NCBI GenBank assembly: GCA_014650015.1
Contig: BMUD01000011.1
Coordinates: 186,001 to 250,000, forward strand
DNA from: Streptomyces griseoloalbus
Lineage (GTDB): Bacteria > Actinomycetota > Actinomycetes > Streptomycetales > Streptomycetaceae
Direction: 5' to 3'
DNA length: 64,000 nt
Positions 38,162 to 45,987 of this stretch are shown piece by piece; positions within the stretch are counted from its first letter, which is position 1; each line of letters opens with the position of its first letter. Both the position numbers and the translations under genes were made by a program. The notes under the pieces were generated by a model. That model was not told where the DNA came from and searched no databases. It was given only the letters and a program-made list of their open reading frames with translations.

Positions 38162-38986
38162 ATGACCTTCGTCAACTGGCTCAAGCGCCGTCTCGTCGTC
38201 ATCGCGGGACTGCTGACCCTCGCTTACCTTCTTCTGCCGAACATCGTCGTCACCGTGTTCTCCTTCAACCAACCGAAGGGGCGCTTCAATTACGAGTGGC
38301 AGGAGTTCTCCACCGAGGCGTGGCAGGACCCGTGCGGTGTCTCCGGACTGTGCGGATCGCTGACCCTCAGCCTCCGGATCGCGCTGTGGGCGACACTCGG
38401 CGCCACACTGCTCGGCACGATGATCGCCTTCGCGCTGGTCCGCTACCGCTTCCGCGCCCGCGGCGCCGTGAACTCGCTGATCTTCCTGCCGATGGCGATG
38501 CCCGAGGTGGTCATGGCGGCCTCGCTGCTCACCCTGTTCCTCAACATGGGTGCCCGGCTGGGGTTCTGGACGATTCTGATCGCTCACATCATGTTCTGCC
38601 TCAGCTTCGTCGTGGTCGCCGTCAAAGCGCGCGTGATGTCGATGGACCCCCGTCTCGAGCAGGCCGCGCAGGATCTGTACGCCGGTCCGTTCCAGACGTT
38701 CGTCCGGGTCACCCTGCCGATCGCCGCCCCCGGCATCGCGGCGGGCGCGCTGCTCGCCTTCGCCCTCTCCTTCGACGATTTCATCATCACCAACTTCAAC
38801 GCCGGCTCGACCGTCACCTTCCCGATGTTCGTCTGGGGCTCCGCCCAGCGCGGAACTCCCGTACAGATCAACGTCATCGGTACGGCCATGTTCGTGATCG
38901 CCGTTGTGCTGGTGCTGGTCGCCATGGCCGTGGGCAACCGCCGCGACCGGCGGAAGGCCCAGAAAACACACCGCAGTCCCCTGTAG
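38162..38986 (+). CDS. potC: Spermidine/putrescine ABC transporter permease
   Basis: Second permease of 274 residues, six membrane segments, EAA loop MDPRLEQAAQDLYAGPFQTFVRVTLP (about 162-187), and the SFDDFIITNF motif typical of PotC at about 203-212. Completes a full PotABCD importer. Confidence 0.93.
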   Translation: MTFVNWLKRRLVVIAGLLTLAYLLLPNIVVTVFSFNQPKGRFNYEWQEFSTEAWQDPCGVSGLCGSLTLSLRIALWATLGATLLGTMIAFALVRYRFRARGAVNSLIFLPMAMPEVVMAASLLTLFLNMGARLGFWTILIAHIMFCLSFVVVAVKARVMSMDPRLEQAAQDLYAGPFQTFVRVTLPIAAPGIAAGALLAFALSFDDFIITNFNAGSTVTFPMFVWGSAQRGTPVQINVIGTAMFVIAVVLVLVAMAVGNRRDRRKAQKTHRSPL

Positions 38987-38998
38987 GGAGTTGACATC

Positions 38999-40417
38999 AT
39001 GGCCCCGAGCGCCATGACCCGTTGGATCGGATCCCTTTCCGAAGCCCTGCCGGTCTCCTACTGGCTGGACGACCCCGGCCGGCCCGGCCCCGAACCCGCC
39101 CTCACCGGTGCCGAGACCTGCGACCTGCTGGTCGTCGGCGGCGGCTACAGCGGGCTGTGGACCGCGCTGATCGCCAAGGAACGCGACCCCGGGCGGGACG
39201 TGGTGCTGGTGGAGGGCCGCGAGGTGGGCTGGGCCGCCTCGGGCCGCAACGGCGGATTCTGCGCCGCCTCCCTCACCCACGGCCTGCCCAACGGACTCAC
39301 CCGCTGGCCGGACGAGATCCACCGGCTGGAGCGGCTGGGCGCCCGCAACCTCGACGCCATCGAGGAGACGGTCGCCCGCCACTCCATCGACTGCGACTTC
39401 GAACGCACCGGCGAGATCGACGTCGCCACCGAGCCGTACCAGGCCCGGGAACTCAAGGCCTGGTACGAGGAGATCCGGTCCAAGGACCTCGCCGACGGCA
39501 TCGAGTTCCTGGACACCGAGGCCGTACGCGACCAGGTGAACTCCCCGACCTTCGAAGCGGGCCTGTACGACCGCCGGGGCGTGGCGATGCTCCACCCCGC
39601 CAAGCTGGCCTGGGGACTGAAGCGGGCCTGCCGGGAACTCGGCGTGCGCGTCTACGAGCACACCCCCGCCCTCACCCTGAAGCCGTACGGCGCCGGCATG
39701 GCCGTACGCACCCCGTACGGGGTGGTCCGCGCCCGCACGGTGGCGCTCGGCACCAACATCTTCCCCAGTCTGGTCCGACGGGTCCGCGCCTACACCGTCC
39801 CGGTGTACGACTACGCCCTGATGACCGAGCCGCTGACGGCCGGGCAACTGGCGTCGATCGGCTGGAGGAACCGCCAGGGTCTCGGCGACAGCGCCAACCA
39901 GTTCCACTACTTCCGGCTCTCCGCCGACCACCGGATCCTGTGGGGCGGCTACGACGCGGTCTATCCGTACGGCGGCCGGGTGCGCGCCGAGTACGACGAC
40001 CGGCCCGAGACCTACGCCAAGCTCGCCGGGCACTTCTTCACCTGCTTCCCGCAGCTGGAGGGCGTCCGCTTCACCCACGCCTGGGGTGGCGCGATCGACA
40101 CCTGCTCCCGCTTCTCGGCCTTCTTCGGCACCGCACACGCGGGCAGGGTGGCGTACGCCGCCGGCTACACCGGGCTCGGCGTCGGCGCCACCCGCTTCGG
40201 GGCCGAGGTGATGCTGGACCTGCTGGCGGGGGAGCGGACCGAGCGCACGGAGCTGGAGATGGTGCGCAGGAAGCCGCTGCCGTTCCCGCCGGAGCCGTTC
40301 GCGTGGACCGGCATCGCGCTCACCAAATGGTCACTGGCCAGGGCGGACGCGCGGGGCGGGCACCGCAATCTGTGGCTGCGGACGATGGACAAGCTGGGCC
40401 TCGGTTTCGACAGCTGA
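38999..40417 (+). CDS. FAD-dependent oxidase, PuuB/GlpO-like (DAO family)
   Basis: A 472-residue flavoprotein. Dinucleotide-binding VVGGGYSGLW (45-54), the covalent-flavin-type region GRNGGFC and a second FAD-contacting segment near the C-terminus (YAAGYTGLGVGATRFGAEV). The family includes gamma-glutamylputrescine oxidase. Its position 12 bases after potC supports oxidation of imported polyamine or its gamma-glutamyl derivative. No PuuA-type ligase is in the window, so if the gamma-glutamyl route is used the ligase must be elsewhere. Confidence 0.85.
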   Translation: MAPSAMTRWIGSLSEALPVSYWLDDPGRPGPEPALTGAETCDLLVVGGGYSGLWTALIAKERDPGRDVVLVEGREVGWAASGRNGGFCAASLTHGLPNGLTRWPDEIHRLERLGARNLDAIEETVARHSIDCDFERTGEIDVATEPYQARELKAWYEEIRSKDLADGIEFLDTEAVRDQVNSPTFEAGLYDRRGVAMLHPAKLAWGLKRACRELGVRVYEHTPALTLKPYGAGMAVRTPYGVVRARTVALGTNIFPSLVRRVRAYTVPVYDYALMTEPLTAGQLASIGWRNRQGLGDSANQFHYFRLSADHRILWGGYDAVYPYGGRVRAEYDDRPETYAKLAGHFFTCFPQLEGVRFTHAWGGAIDTCSRFSAFFGTAHAGRVAYAAGYTGLGVGATRFGAEVMLDLLAGERTERTELEMVRRKPLPFPPEPFAWTGIALTKWSLARADARGGHRNLWLRTMDKLGLGFDS

Positions 40418-40430
40418 GCCACGCGGGGGC

Positions 40431-40725
40431 TTGACAACCGAAGACCTGATCGCCGCGCTGAAGACCCTCAAGGCCCGGTACGGCGACGACTTCGCGCTGA
40501 CCATGGCCCCGGAGACCTTCTTCGTCCAGCTCGGCTACCAGTACTACGGCACCGGCAAGTGGGGCGGACAGGACCCGAGGGCGGGCGCCTGCCTCCCGGT
40601 GATCCACGCCCTGCGCCACCCACGGCACCTGGCCCGCCCTGCGCGGCCTGATGACCTGGTCGATCAACTGGGACCGGTTCGGCGGCTGGGAGCTCCAGCG
40701 GACCTTCGACGGCTACTTCGGCTGA
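40431..40725 (+). pseudogene. Remnant of a GH18 chitinase gene
   Basis: Two pieces of a streptomycete GH18 chitinase. Bases 40431-40617 encode DLIAALKTLKARYGDDF...ETFFVQLGYQYYGTGKWGG...VIHAL, the middle of the catalytic domain. Bases 40618-40725 encode, in a different frame, THGTWPALRGLMTWSINWDR followed by FGGWELQRTFDGYFG and a stop, the C-terminus. The signal peptide, any binding domain and the catalytic DxxDxDxE region are absent, and an internal out-of-frame deletion joins the pieces. In S. coelicolor, as I recall, an intact chitinase gene occupies this place. Confidence 0.8.
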
Positions 40726-41329
40726 CCAGCAGCGACAGACAGATCAGCAGCACCGCCCCCAGGCACCAGCTGGCCGCGACGTCCAGCGGCCAGTGGTAGC
40801 CGCGGCGCACCAGCCCGTAGGAGGCGCCCGCGACGAGAGCGGCGCAGGCGACGACGAGCACGCGACGGACGGCCGGCGAGCGCAGCAGCGGAAGGAGGAG
40901 CAGCGTCGCCGCGCCGTACGCCACCACGGCGGTCGCGGTGTGGCCGGACGGGTAGTAGCCCACCGCCGGCGGCACGGCAGGGGTGCCGGGGCGGTCGGTC
41001 CACTCCTTCAGGGGAGCGACCAGCACCGGCACCAGGACCATCACGGCGGCCCCGGCGGCGGGCGGCAGCCACCAGCGGTCCAGGCCTCCGGCACGCCCGT
41101 GCCACGCGGCATACGCCAGCGCGATCACCAGGACGGGCAGGGCCACCTGCACATTGCCGAGGTCGGCGAGGAGCTCGGAGGCCCGGTCGGGATGAACCAG
41201 GGCCCTGCTCAGCCGCTCGTCGAGGTCCACCAGCGGACCGTCCACGACGACCTGCCAGGTGATCAGCGCGAAGAGGAGAACGGGCGGTCCGAGCAGCAGC
41301 ATGGTGCCCAGCTTCGCAGGTGGGGGCAC
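40664..41329 (-). CDS. PAP2 family membrane phosphatase
   Basis: Phosphatidic acid phosphatase type 2 protein, 221 residues with about six membrane segments. Motifs: KEWTDRP (108-114), YYPSGHTA (125-132), and RRGYHWPLD (175-183) with the catalytic His. It could dephosphorylate lipid phosphates or undecaprenyl pyrophosphate. Start GTG 41329 or ATG 41302; neither has a strong ribosome binding site. Residues from about 202 onward are encoded on the antisense strand of the chitinase remnant, so the Arg/Ser-rich tail may be recent. Confidence 0.8.
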   Translation of the reverse strand: MPPPAKLGTMLLLGPPVLLFALITWQVVVDGPLVDLDERLSRALVHPDRASELLADLGNVQVALPVLVIALAYAAWHGRAGGLDRWWLPPAAGAAVMVLVPVLVAPLKEWTDRPGTPAVPPAVGYYPSGHTATAVVAYGAATLLLLPLLRSPAVRRVLVVACAALVAGASYGLVRRGYHWPLDVAASWCLGAVLLICLSLLVSRSSRRRSAGAPSRRTGPS

Positions 41330-41335
41330 GGCACA

Positions 41336-41377
41336 CCGAAGGGCCGGCGCAAGGGGGGGTGTGCGTCGGCCCTTCGG
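41336..41377 (-). terminator. Inverted repeat in the PAP2 leader
   Basis: CCGAAGGGCCG (41336-41346) and CGGCCCTTCGG (41367-41377), a perfect 11-bp stem with a 20-base loop, directly upstream of the PAP2 GTG. It could end read-through from gabT or restrict PAP2 translation. Confidence 0.5.
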
Positions 41378-41549
41378 GGAACGGCTTGCCGTCGTGATGC
41401 CTGGGCGGCCGTCCCGACCGGAACGTCGCGCGCCCCGGGGGGTTTGGGGCGGGCGACCGTCCGATCGTGAGGAGACCCGAAGCCTGCAGGCCCCGGTTTG
41501 TGTGCGCGAGGGCACGACCAGGTCGAAGCTGGGGAGGCCTCGGCCTGAA

Positions 41550-41573
41550 CCGTCCACAGTTTCCTGTGGACGG
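41550..41573 (-). terminator. gabT terminator hairpin with GAAA tetraloop
   Basis: CCGTCCACAG and CTGTGGACGG, a perfect 10-bp stem. In the gabT transcript the loop reads GAAA, a GNRA tetraloop. Confidence 0.65.
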
Positions 41574-41730
41574 GGTGTATCTCTCATCCGCGTAGAAACC
41601 TACGGCAGGGGGTGGCCCCGCGACAGGGCCAACGGACACCTGCCATCCACCTCGCACACGTTCTTCACACGCTCTGCCGCTCACCGGTCCCGATGGCCCC
41701 AGCGGGCGGCTCACCTGCCCCGATGCCGGC

Positions 41731-43065
41731 TCAGATGCGCGCGAACGCCTGCTCGATGATGTCCAGGCCCTCGTTCAGCAGGTCCTCGCCGATGACCAGC
41801 GGGGGCAGAAAGCGCAGCACGTTGCCGTAGGTGCCACAGGTCAGGACCAGCAGGCCCTCCTGGTGGCAGGCCTTGGCCAGAGCGGCGGTCACCTCCGGGT
41901 TCGGCTCCTTGGTGGCGCGGTCCTTGACCAGCTCGATGGCGATCATCGCGCCGCGGCCCCGGACGTCGCCGATGACGTCGTACTTCTCGGCCATGGCGGT
42001 GAGGCGGGCCTTCATGACCGCCTCGATGTTCTTCGCCCTGGCGTTGAGGTCCAGCTCCTTCATCGTCTCGATGGCGCCGAGCGCGCCGGCGCAGGCCACG
42101 GGGTTGCCTCCGTAGGTGCCGCCCAGACCGCCCGCGTGCGCGGCGTCCATGATCTCCGCGCGGCCGGTGACGGCGGCCAGCGGCAGACCGCCCGCGATGC
42201 CCTTCGCCGTCGTGATCAGGTCCGGGACGATGCCCTCGTCCTCGCAGGCGAACCACTGGCCGGTGCGGCAGAAGCCGGACTGGATCTCGTCGGCGACGAA
42301 CACGATGCCGTTCTCCCGGGCGAACTCGCTGATCGCGGGCAGGAAGCCCTTGGCCGGCTCGATGAAGCCGCCCTCGCCGAGCACCGGCTCGATGATGATC
42401 GCGGCCACGTTCTCCGCGCCGACCTGCTTGGAGATCTGGTCGATGGCCTGCGCGGCGGCCTCCGGACCGGCGTTCTGGGCACCCGTCGGCCAGCGGTAGC
42501 CGTAGGCCACCGGGACCCGGTACACCTCGGGCGCGAACGGACCGAAGCCGTGCTTGTACGGCATGTTCTTCGCGGTCAGCGCCATCGTGAGGTTGGTGCG
42601 TCCGTGGTAGCCGTGGTCGAACACCACGACCGCCTGCCGCCCGGTGTGGGCGCGCGCGATCTTGACGGCGTTCTCGACGGCCTCGGCACCACTGTTGAAC
42701 AGGGCCGACTTCTTGGCGTGGTCGCCCGGCGTCAGCTCGGCGAGCGCCTCGGCGACGGCCACGTACCCCTCGTACGGCGTGACCATGAAGCAGGTGTGCG
42801 TGAAGTCGGCGAGCTGGGCGGAGGCACGGCGTACGACGGCCTCGGCGGAGGCGCCTACGGAGGTGACGGCGATGCCCGAGCCGAAGTCGATCAGCCGGTT
42901 GCCGTCGACGTCCTCGATGATCCCGCCGCCCGCGCGGGCGGTGAACACGGGAAGCACGGAGCCCACGCCCCGCGCGACCGCGGCGGTGCGGCGGGCCTGC
43001 AACTCCTGCGACTTCGGGCCGGGGATGGCGGTGACGACGCGGCGCTCCTGCGGAAGTGCGGTCAT
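41731..43065 (-). CDS. gabT: 4-aminobutyrate aminotransferase
   Basis: Class III PLP aminotransferase of 444 residues that converts GABA and 2-oxoglutarate to succinate semialdehyde and glutamate. PLP lysine Lys288 (TTAKGIAGG), Asp259 (VADEIQSGFCRTG), NSGAEAVENAVK at 124-135. The sequence is characteristic of bacterial GabT/GoaG. ATG start with CAGGAG. It links the polyamine genes to the PucR regulator and the dehydrogenase downstream. Confidence 0.93.
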   Translation of the reverse strand: MTALPQERRVVTAIPGPKSQELQARRTAAVARGVGSVLPVFTARAGGGIIEDVDGNRLIDFGSGIAVTSVGASAEAVVRRASAQLADFTHTCFMVTPYEGYVAVAEALAELTPGDHAKKSALFNSGAEAVENAVKIARAHTGRQAVVVFDHGYHGRTNLTMALTAKNMPYKHGFGPFAPEVYRVPVAYGYRWPTGAQNAGPEAAAQAIDQISKQVGAENVAAIIIEPVLGEGGFIEPAKGFLPAISEFARENGIVFVADEIQSGFCRTGQWFACEDEGIVPDLITTAKGIAGGLPLAAVTGRAEIMDAAHAGGLGGTYGGNPVACAGALGAIETMKELDLNARAKNIEAVMKARLTAMAEKYDVIGDVRGRGAMIAIELVKDRATKEPNPEVTAALAKACHQEGLLVLTCGTYGNVLRFLPPLVIGEDLLNEGLDIIEQAFARI

Positions 43066-43111
43066 GCGGGGCTCCTGGGGGGTGTTTCGGACACGTGCGT
43101 TCTTTTCTCGC

Positions 43112-43117
43112 AGGCTA
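43112..43117 (-). promoter_or_regulatory. Candidate -10 box of gabT
   Basis: TAGCCT on the minus strand, about 47 bases before the gabT start; no convincing -35 box. Confidence 0.3.
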
Positions 43118-43254
43118 GGGCGGCGAGCGGGGGCTGGGCATGCTCCATGTGGGCGTTGTCCGGAGGCCCGGGTTGTCCGCGATGGACATAGCGGCGGTGA
43201 CGCTTCGACGCCGGGGCAGGAGCGCGCGGTGGCCGGGCCCGGCCGCGTATGCGG

Positions 43255-43282
43255 TGGACTCGGCCTGCCGGGGCGTTAGATT
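43255..43282 (+). promoter_or_regulatory. Promoter of the VirD4-like ATPase gene
   Basis: TGGACT (43255-43260), 16-base spacer, TAGATT (43277-43282); predicted start near 43289, giving an almost leaderless message from ATG 43292. Confidence 0.45.
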
Positions 43283-43291
43283 GACTCGCTG

Positions 43292-45754
43292 ATGGCGGAT
43301 GGAGCGGCTGCTCAGGGGGCAAGGGCGATGGACAGCGACGGGACCCAGGACGCGCGGGGCACGCATGCGAACCCCGTGCCACGCCCGGCGGGACCACCGG
43401 ACGTACCGGCGGTACCGCCGGTGCCGCCGCGGCCGGGCCGGGCACCGGGCACACCCCCCGTGCCCGACAGGGCTCCGCGGCCCTCGTCCGCCGTCGCCGC
43501 CTGGCTCGACGCGGCGAGGCCGGCCGCCCGGCCGGGGATCTGGCGCAACGGCTACCGCCCGCCGAAGGAGGTCCCGGAACGGCTCGCTCCGGTGACGGTG
43601 GCGGGCATGCTGGTCCCGCTCGTCCTGGCGATCGGGGTCTGGTCGTTCTGGCGGCAGGGCTATTTCCCGTACAAGAGCGTCCTGCTGCGGATGTTCACGC
43701 CGGACGACTGGTGGTGGGGCGGCTCGGCGGCCTCGCCCAAGCCGGTCGAGGGACGGACGGTGACGCTCCCGGGGGAGCACGCCCTGATGGTCTACGACGG
43801 CGTCTTCTTCGTCGTCCTCGTGCTCGCGGTCGTCGTGCTCGGCAGCTGGCGCGCCATCGTCCGCCACTACATGGGCCGCATGCGCCAGCCGGTACGGGCC
43901 CTGGTCGCCGCCGGCCTCGCCGTCGTCGCCCTCGCTTTCGTCTTCCCCGACGCCTTCCCGGGCGTCGGATGGTCCGCGGTGCCGGTCGTCGATCCGCTGC
44001 TCGCCCTGACCGTGCTGGTCTCGGACGGCTACGAGCTGATGGCCTCCCCCCTCTTCACGAACACGCTGTACGCGGTCGTCACGCTGCTCGTGGTGTGGCC
44101 GTTCGCCCGGCTCGGCGCCTGGTGGCCGTACGCACAGGAGCGACTCGCCCCGCGCCGGGAGAGCACCGCCCCCAGCACCTCCGTGCCGGTCCGCCCCCGC
44201 TCCCAGTGGCCCGCGCTGCGTGACGCCGGCCAGCACGAGGTCGCCGAGCTGCTCACCGCCGAGGTCACCGGCGGCCGTATGAACGACGTCGACTGCGCCC
44301 GTATCGAGCACGCCTTCGCCGTCGCCCGGCGCGGCGCCGCACTGGACGCCTTCCGGGACACCGTCCTGCGCCAGGGCGGCGCGGCCTGGACGCACCCCTC
44401 CGGCGCCCGGGACCTGCCGCGCCGGACCGCCCGCCACGACCTGCTCGCCGGACAGGTACGCATCGGCCGCTGGGTGGCGGCCGAGCGCGCCCCGCAGCCG
44501 TACCACGACGCCGGGGCGGCCCTCGGCCCGGACGTGCTCGGCACCTCGCTGCTCGCCGTCGGTCCCTCCGGGTCCGGAAAGACCCGCGCCCTCGTCGAGC
44601 CGGTGACCGAGGCACTCGCGCTGCAGGCGCTCACCGGGCGCTGTGCCGTCGTCGCCGTCTCCGCCCCCGGCGACCCGCTCGGCGCGGACGACGCCTTCGA
44701 CGTGATCGTGCGGATCGGCGACTCCTCCTCGGTGCACGACCTCGACCCGTACGCCGAGTCCGACGACCCGGACGAGGCGGCCGCGATCCTCGCCGAGGCG
44801 CTGGTGGGCGACCTCGACACGGTCGGCACGCAGAGCGCCGCCACCGCGCTGGCGCAGCTGCTCGGCCCCTTCCGGGCGGTGCACGGCCGCTTCCCCACCC
44901 TGCCGGAGCTGCGTGAGCTGCTGGAGGGCGAGGAGAGGGCGCTGACCGCGCTGCGGGAGGCGCTCGCCGCGAGCGGGAACGACGTCATGCGCCGTGAACT
45001 CGACGCGCGCGTCCGGCAGATCGGCACGCCGGGCGAGGTGGGCCGGACCCTGGCCGACCGGCTGGCACTGCTGAACCGGCCGGTGTTCGCGGACTTCTTC
45101 GGCGGGGGCGGTCCGAGCCGGCCGTTCTCCCTGCGTGCGGTCGCCCACCACCCCCTGCGGGTGCGGATCGACCTGCCCGAGCGCGGCCACGAGGAGGCCG
45201 GCCGGCTGATCACCCGGCTGGTCCTCGCACAGTTCCACGCCATCGTCCGGGAGGGCCGGCGCGCGCACTTCGCCTGCCTGGTCCTGGACGACGCGACGGG
45301 CACGGTCACCGCGGAGTCGGTGCGCCGCATCCAGCGGCTGCGTTCGCAGAACGCGGGCGTGCTGCTCTCCCTGCGCACCATCGGTGACGTCCCCGAGGCG
45401 CTGCACGGCCCGCTCTACGGAGCGGTGGGTTGCCGTATGGCCTTCTGCGGCGTCACGACCTGGGACGGCAGCCGGTTCGCGCAGACCTGGGGCACCGAGT
45501 GGGTGGAGACGACGGAGGTCGCCAAGCACACGGTCTTCGCCGACCAGCCGATGACCCGGGCCTTCCACGCGCTGCGCAAGCTGATGACGGGCAAGGCGGT
45601 GACGACGGACGCGGTGACCGTGCGGCAGGTCGAACGGGAGCGGTGGTCGGCGTCGGAACTGGCGCACGAGGTGCCCCCGGGACACGCGGTGCTGTCGCTG
45701 ACGACCGTCGAGGGCGAGCACGCGGCACCGTTGCTGGTCGACCTGCGGGACTGA
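43292..45754 (+). CDS. Membrane-anchored VirD4/TraG-like P-loop ATPase
   Basis: An 820-residue protein. A Pro-rich cytoplasmic N-terminus (1-95) precedes four hydrophobic segments (about 104-122, 160-180, 195-215, 225-262). A cytoplasmic ATPase follows with Walker A GPSGSGKT at about 425-432 and Walker B LVLDD at about 664-669. The layout is that of type IV coupling proteins, but there are no relaxase, VirB4 or ESX genes nearby. Probably a chromosomal housekeeping member conserved in streptomycetes; function unknown. ATG 43328 is an alternative start with a purine-rich site. Confidence 0.75.
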   Translation: MADGAAAQGARAMDSDGTQDARGTHANPVPRPAGPPDVPAVPPVPPRPGRAPGTPPVPDRAPRPSSAVAAWLDAARPAARPGIWRNGYRPPKEVPERLAPVTVAGMLVPLVLAIGVWSFWRQGYFPYKSVLLRMFTPDDWWWGGSAASPKPVEGRTVTLPGEHALMVYDGVFFVVLVLAVVVLGSWRAIVRHYMGRMRQPVRALVAAGLAVVALAFVFPDAFPGVGWSAVPVVDPLLALTVLVSDGYELMASPLFTNTLYAVVTLLVVWPFARLGAWWPYAQERLAPRRESTAPSTSVPVRPRSQWPALRDAGQHEVAELLTAEVTGGRMNDVDCARIEHAFAVARRGAALDAFRDTVLRQGGAAWTHPSGARDLPRRTARHDLLAGQVRIGRWVAAERAPQPYHDAGAALGPDVLGTSLLAVGPSGSGKTRALVEPVTEALALQALTGRCAVVAVSAPGDPLGADDAFDVIVRIGDSSSVHDLDPYAESDDPDEAAAILAEALVGDLDTVGTQSAATALAQLLGPFRAVHGRFPTLPELRELLEGEERALTALREALAASGNDVMRRELDARVRQIGTPGEVGRTLADRLALLNRPVFADFFGGGGPSRPFSLRAVAHHPLRVRIDLPERGHEEAGRLITRLVLAQFHAIVREGRRAHFACLVLDDATGTVTAESVRRIQRLRSQNAGVLLSLRTIGDVPEALHGPLYGAVGCRMAFCGVTTWDGSRFAQTWGTEWVETTEVAKHTVFADQPMTRAFHALRKLMTGKAVTTDAVTVRQVERERWSASELAHEVPPGHAVLSLTTVEGEHAAPLLVDLRD

Positions 45755-45841
45755 GCGGGACCTGCGGGGACTGAGCGAACCCGCGGGACTGAGCGGAAAC
45801 CCGCGGGACCGGGTCGTGGACCCGCGGGACCGAGCCGTGGG
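45740..45841. repeat. Degenerate tandem repeat of the ATPase gene 3' end
   Basis: Five copies, 19-23 bases each, of GACCTGCGGGACTGAGCGG-like sequence. The first copy is the final codons and stop of the ATPase gene; the rest trail downstream, the last two more diverged (ACCCGCGGGACCGAGCC). Confidence 0.75.
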
Positions 45842-45857
45842 CGGGGCATCGCGGACA

Positions 45858-45878
45858 TACGGTGACGCGGTGACCGTA
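45858..45878. promoter_or_regulatory. Inverted repeat upstream of pucR-type gene
   Basis: TACGGT-9-ACCGTA, followed by a further TACGGTGA; a CAGAAT -10-like box is at 45887-45892. Candidate autoregulatory site of the PucR protein. Confidence 0.35.
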
Positions 45879-45987
45879 CGGTGAGGCAGAATCGACACAG
45901 GTCGTTCATACGCGGCGGCCAAAAGATCACCATGATCGCCGGATCTCCCACCTCCCCCCTTCCGACGCTCACCGACCTGAAGGTCCG

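Larger units (their letters stand above)
41330..41730. other. 401-base gap between PAP2 and gabT
   Basis: No credible gene. It contains the inverted repeat at 41336-41377 and the gabT hairpin at 41550-41573; the remainder (41378-41549 and 41574-41730) shows no structure I can support. Confidence 0.6.

Noticed and set aside
40431-40799. A 122-codon intact small gene
   Set aside because: The first half is mid-domain chitinase sequence and the second half is out-of-frame chitinase; it is a pseudogene.
41550-41573. Pair of DnaA-box-like sequences (CCGTCCACA in both orientations)
   Set aside because: Two mismatches each, and they are better explained as the arms of a GAAA-tetraloop terminator for gabT.
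45740-45841. CRISPR-like repeats
   Set aside because: Units of 19-23 bases are contiguous, without unique spacers; tandem duplication explains them.
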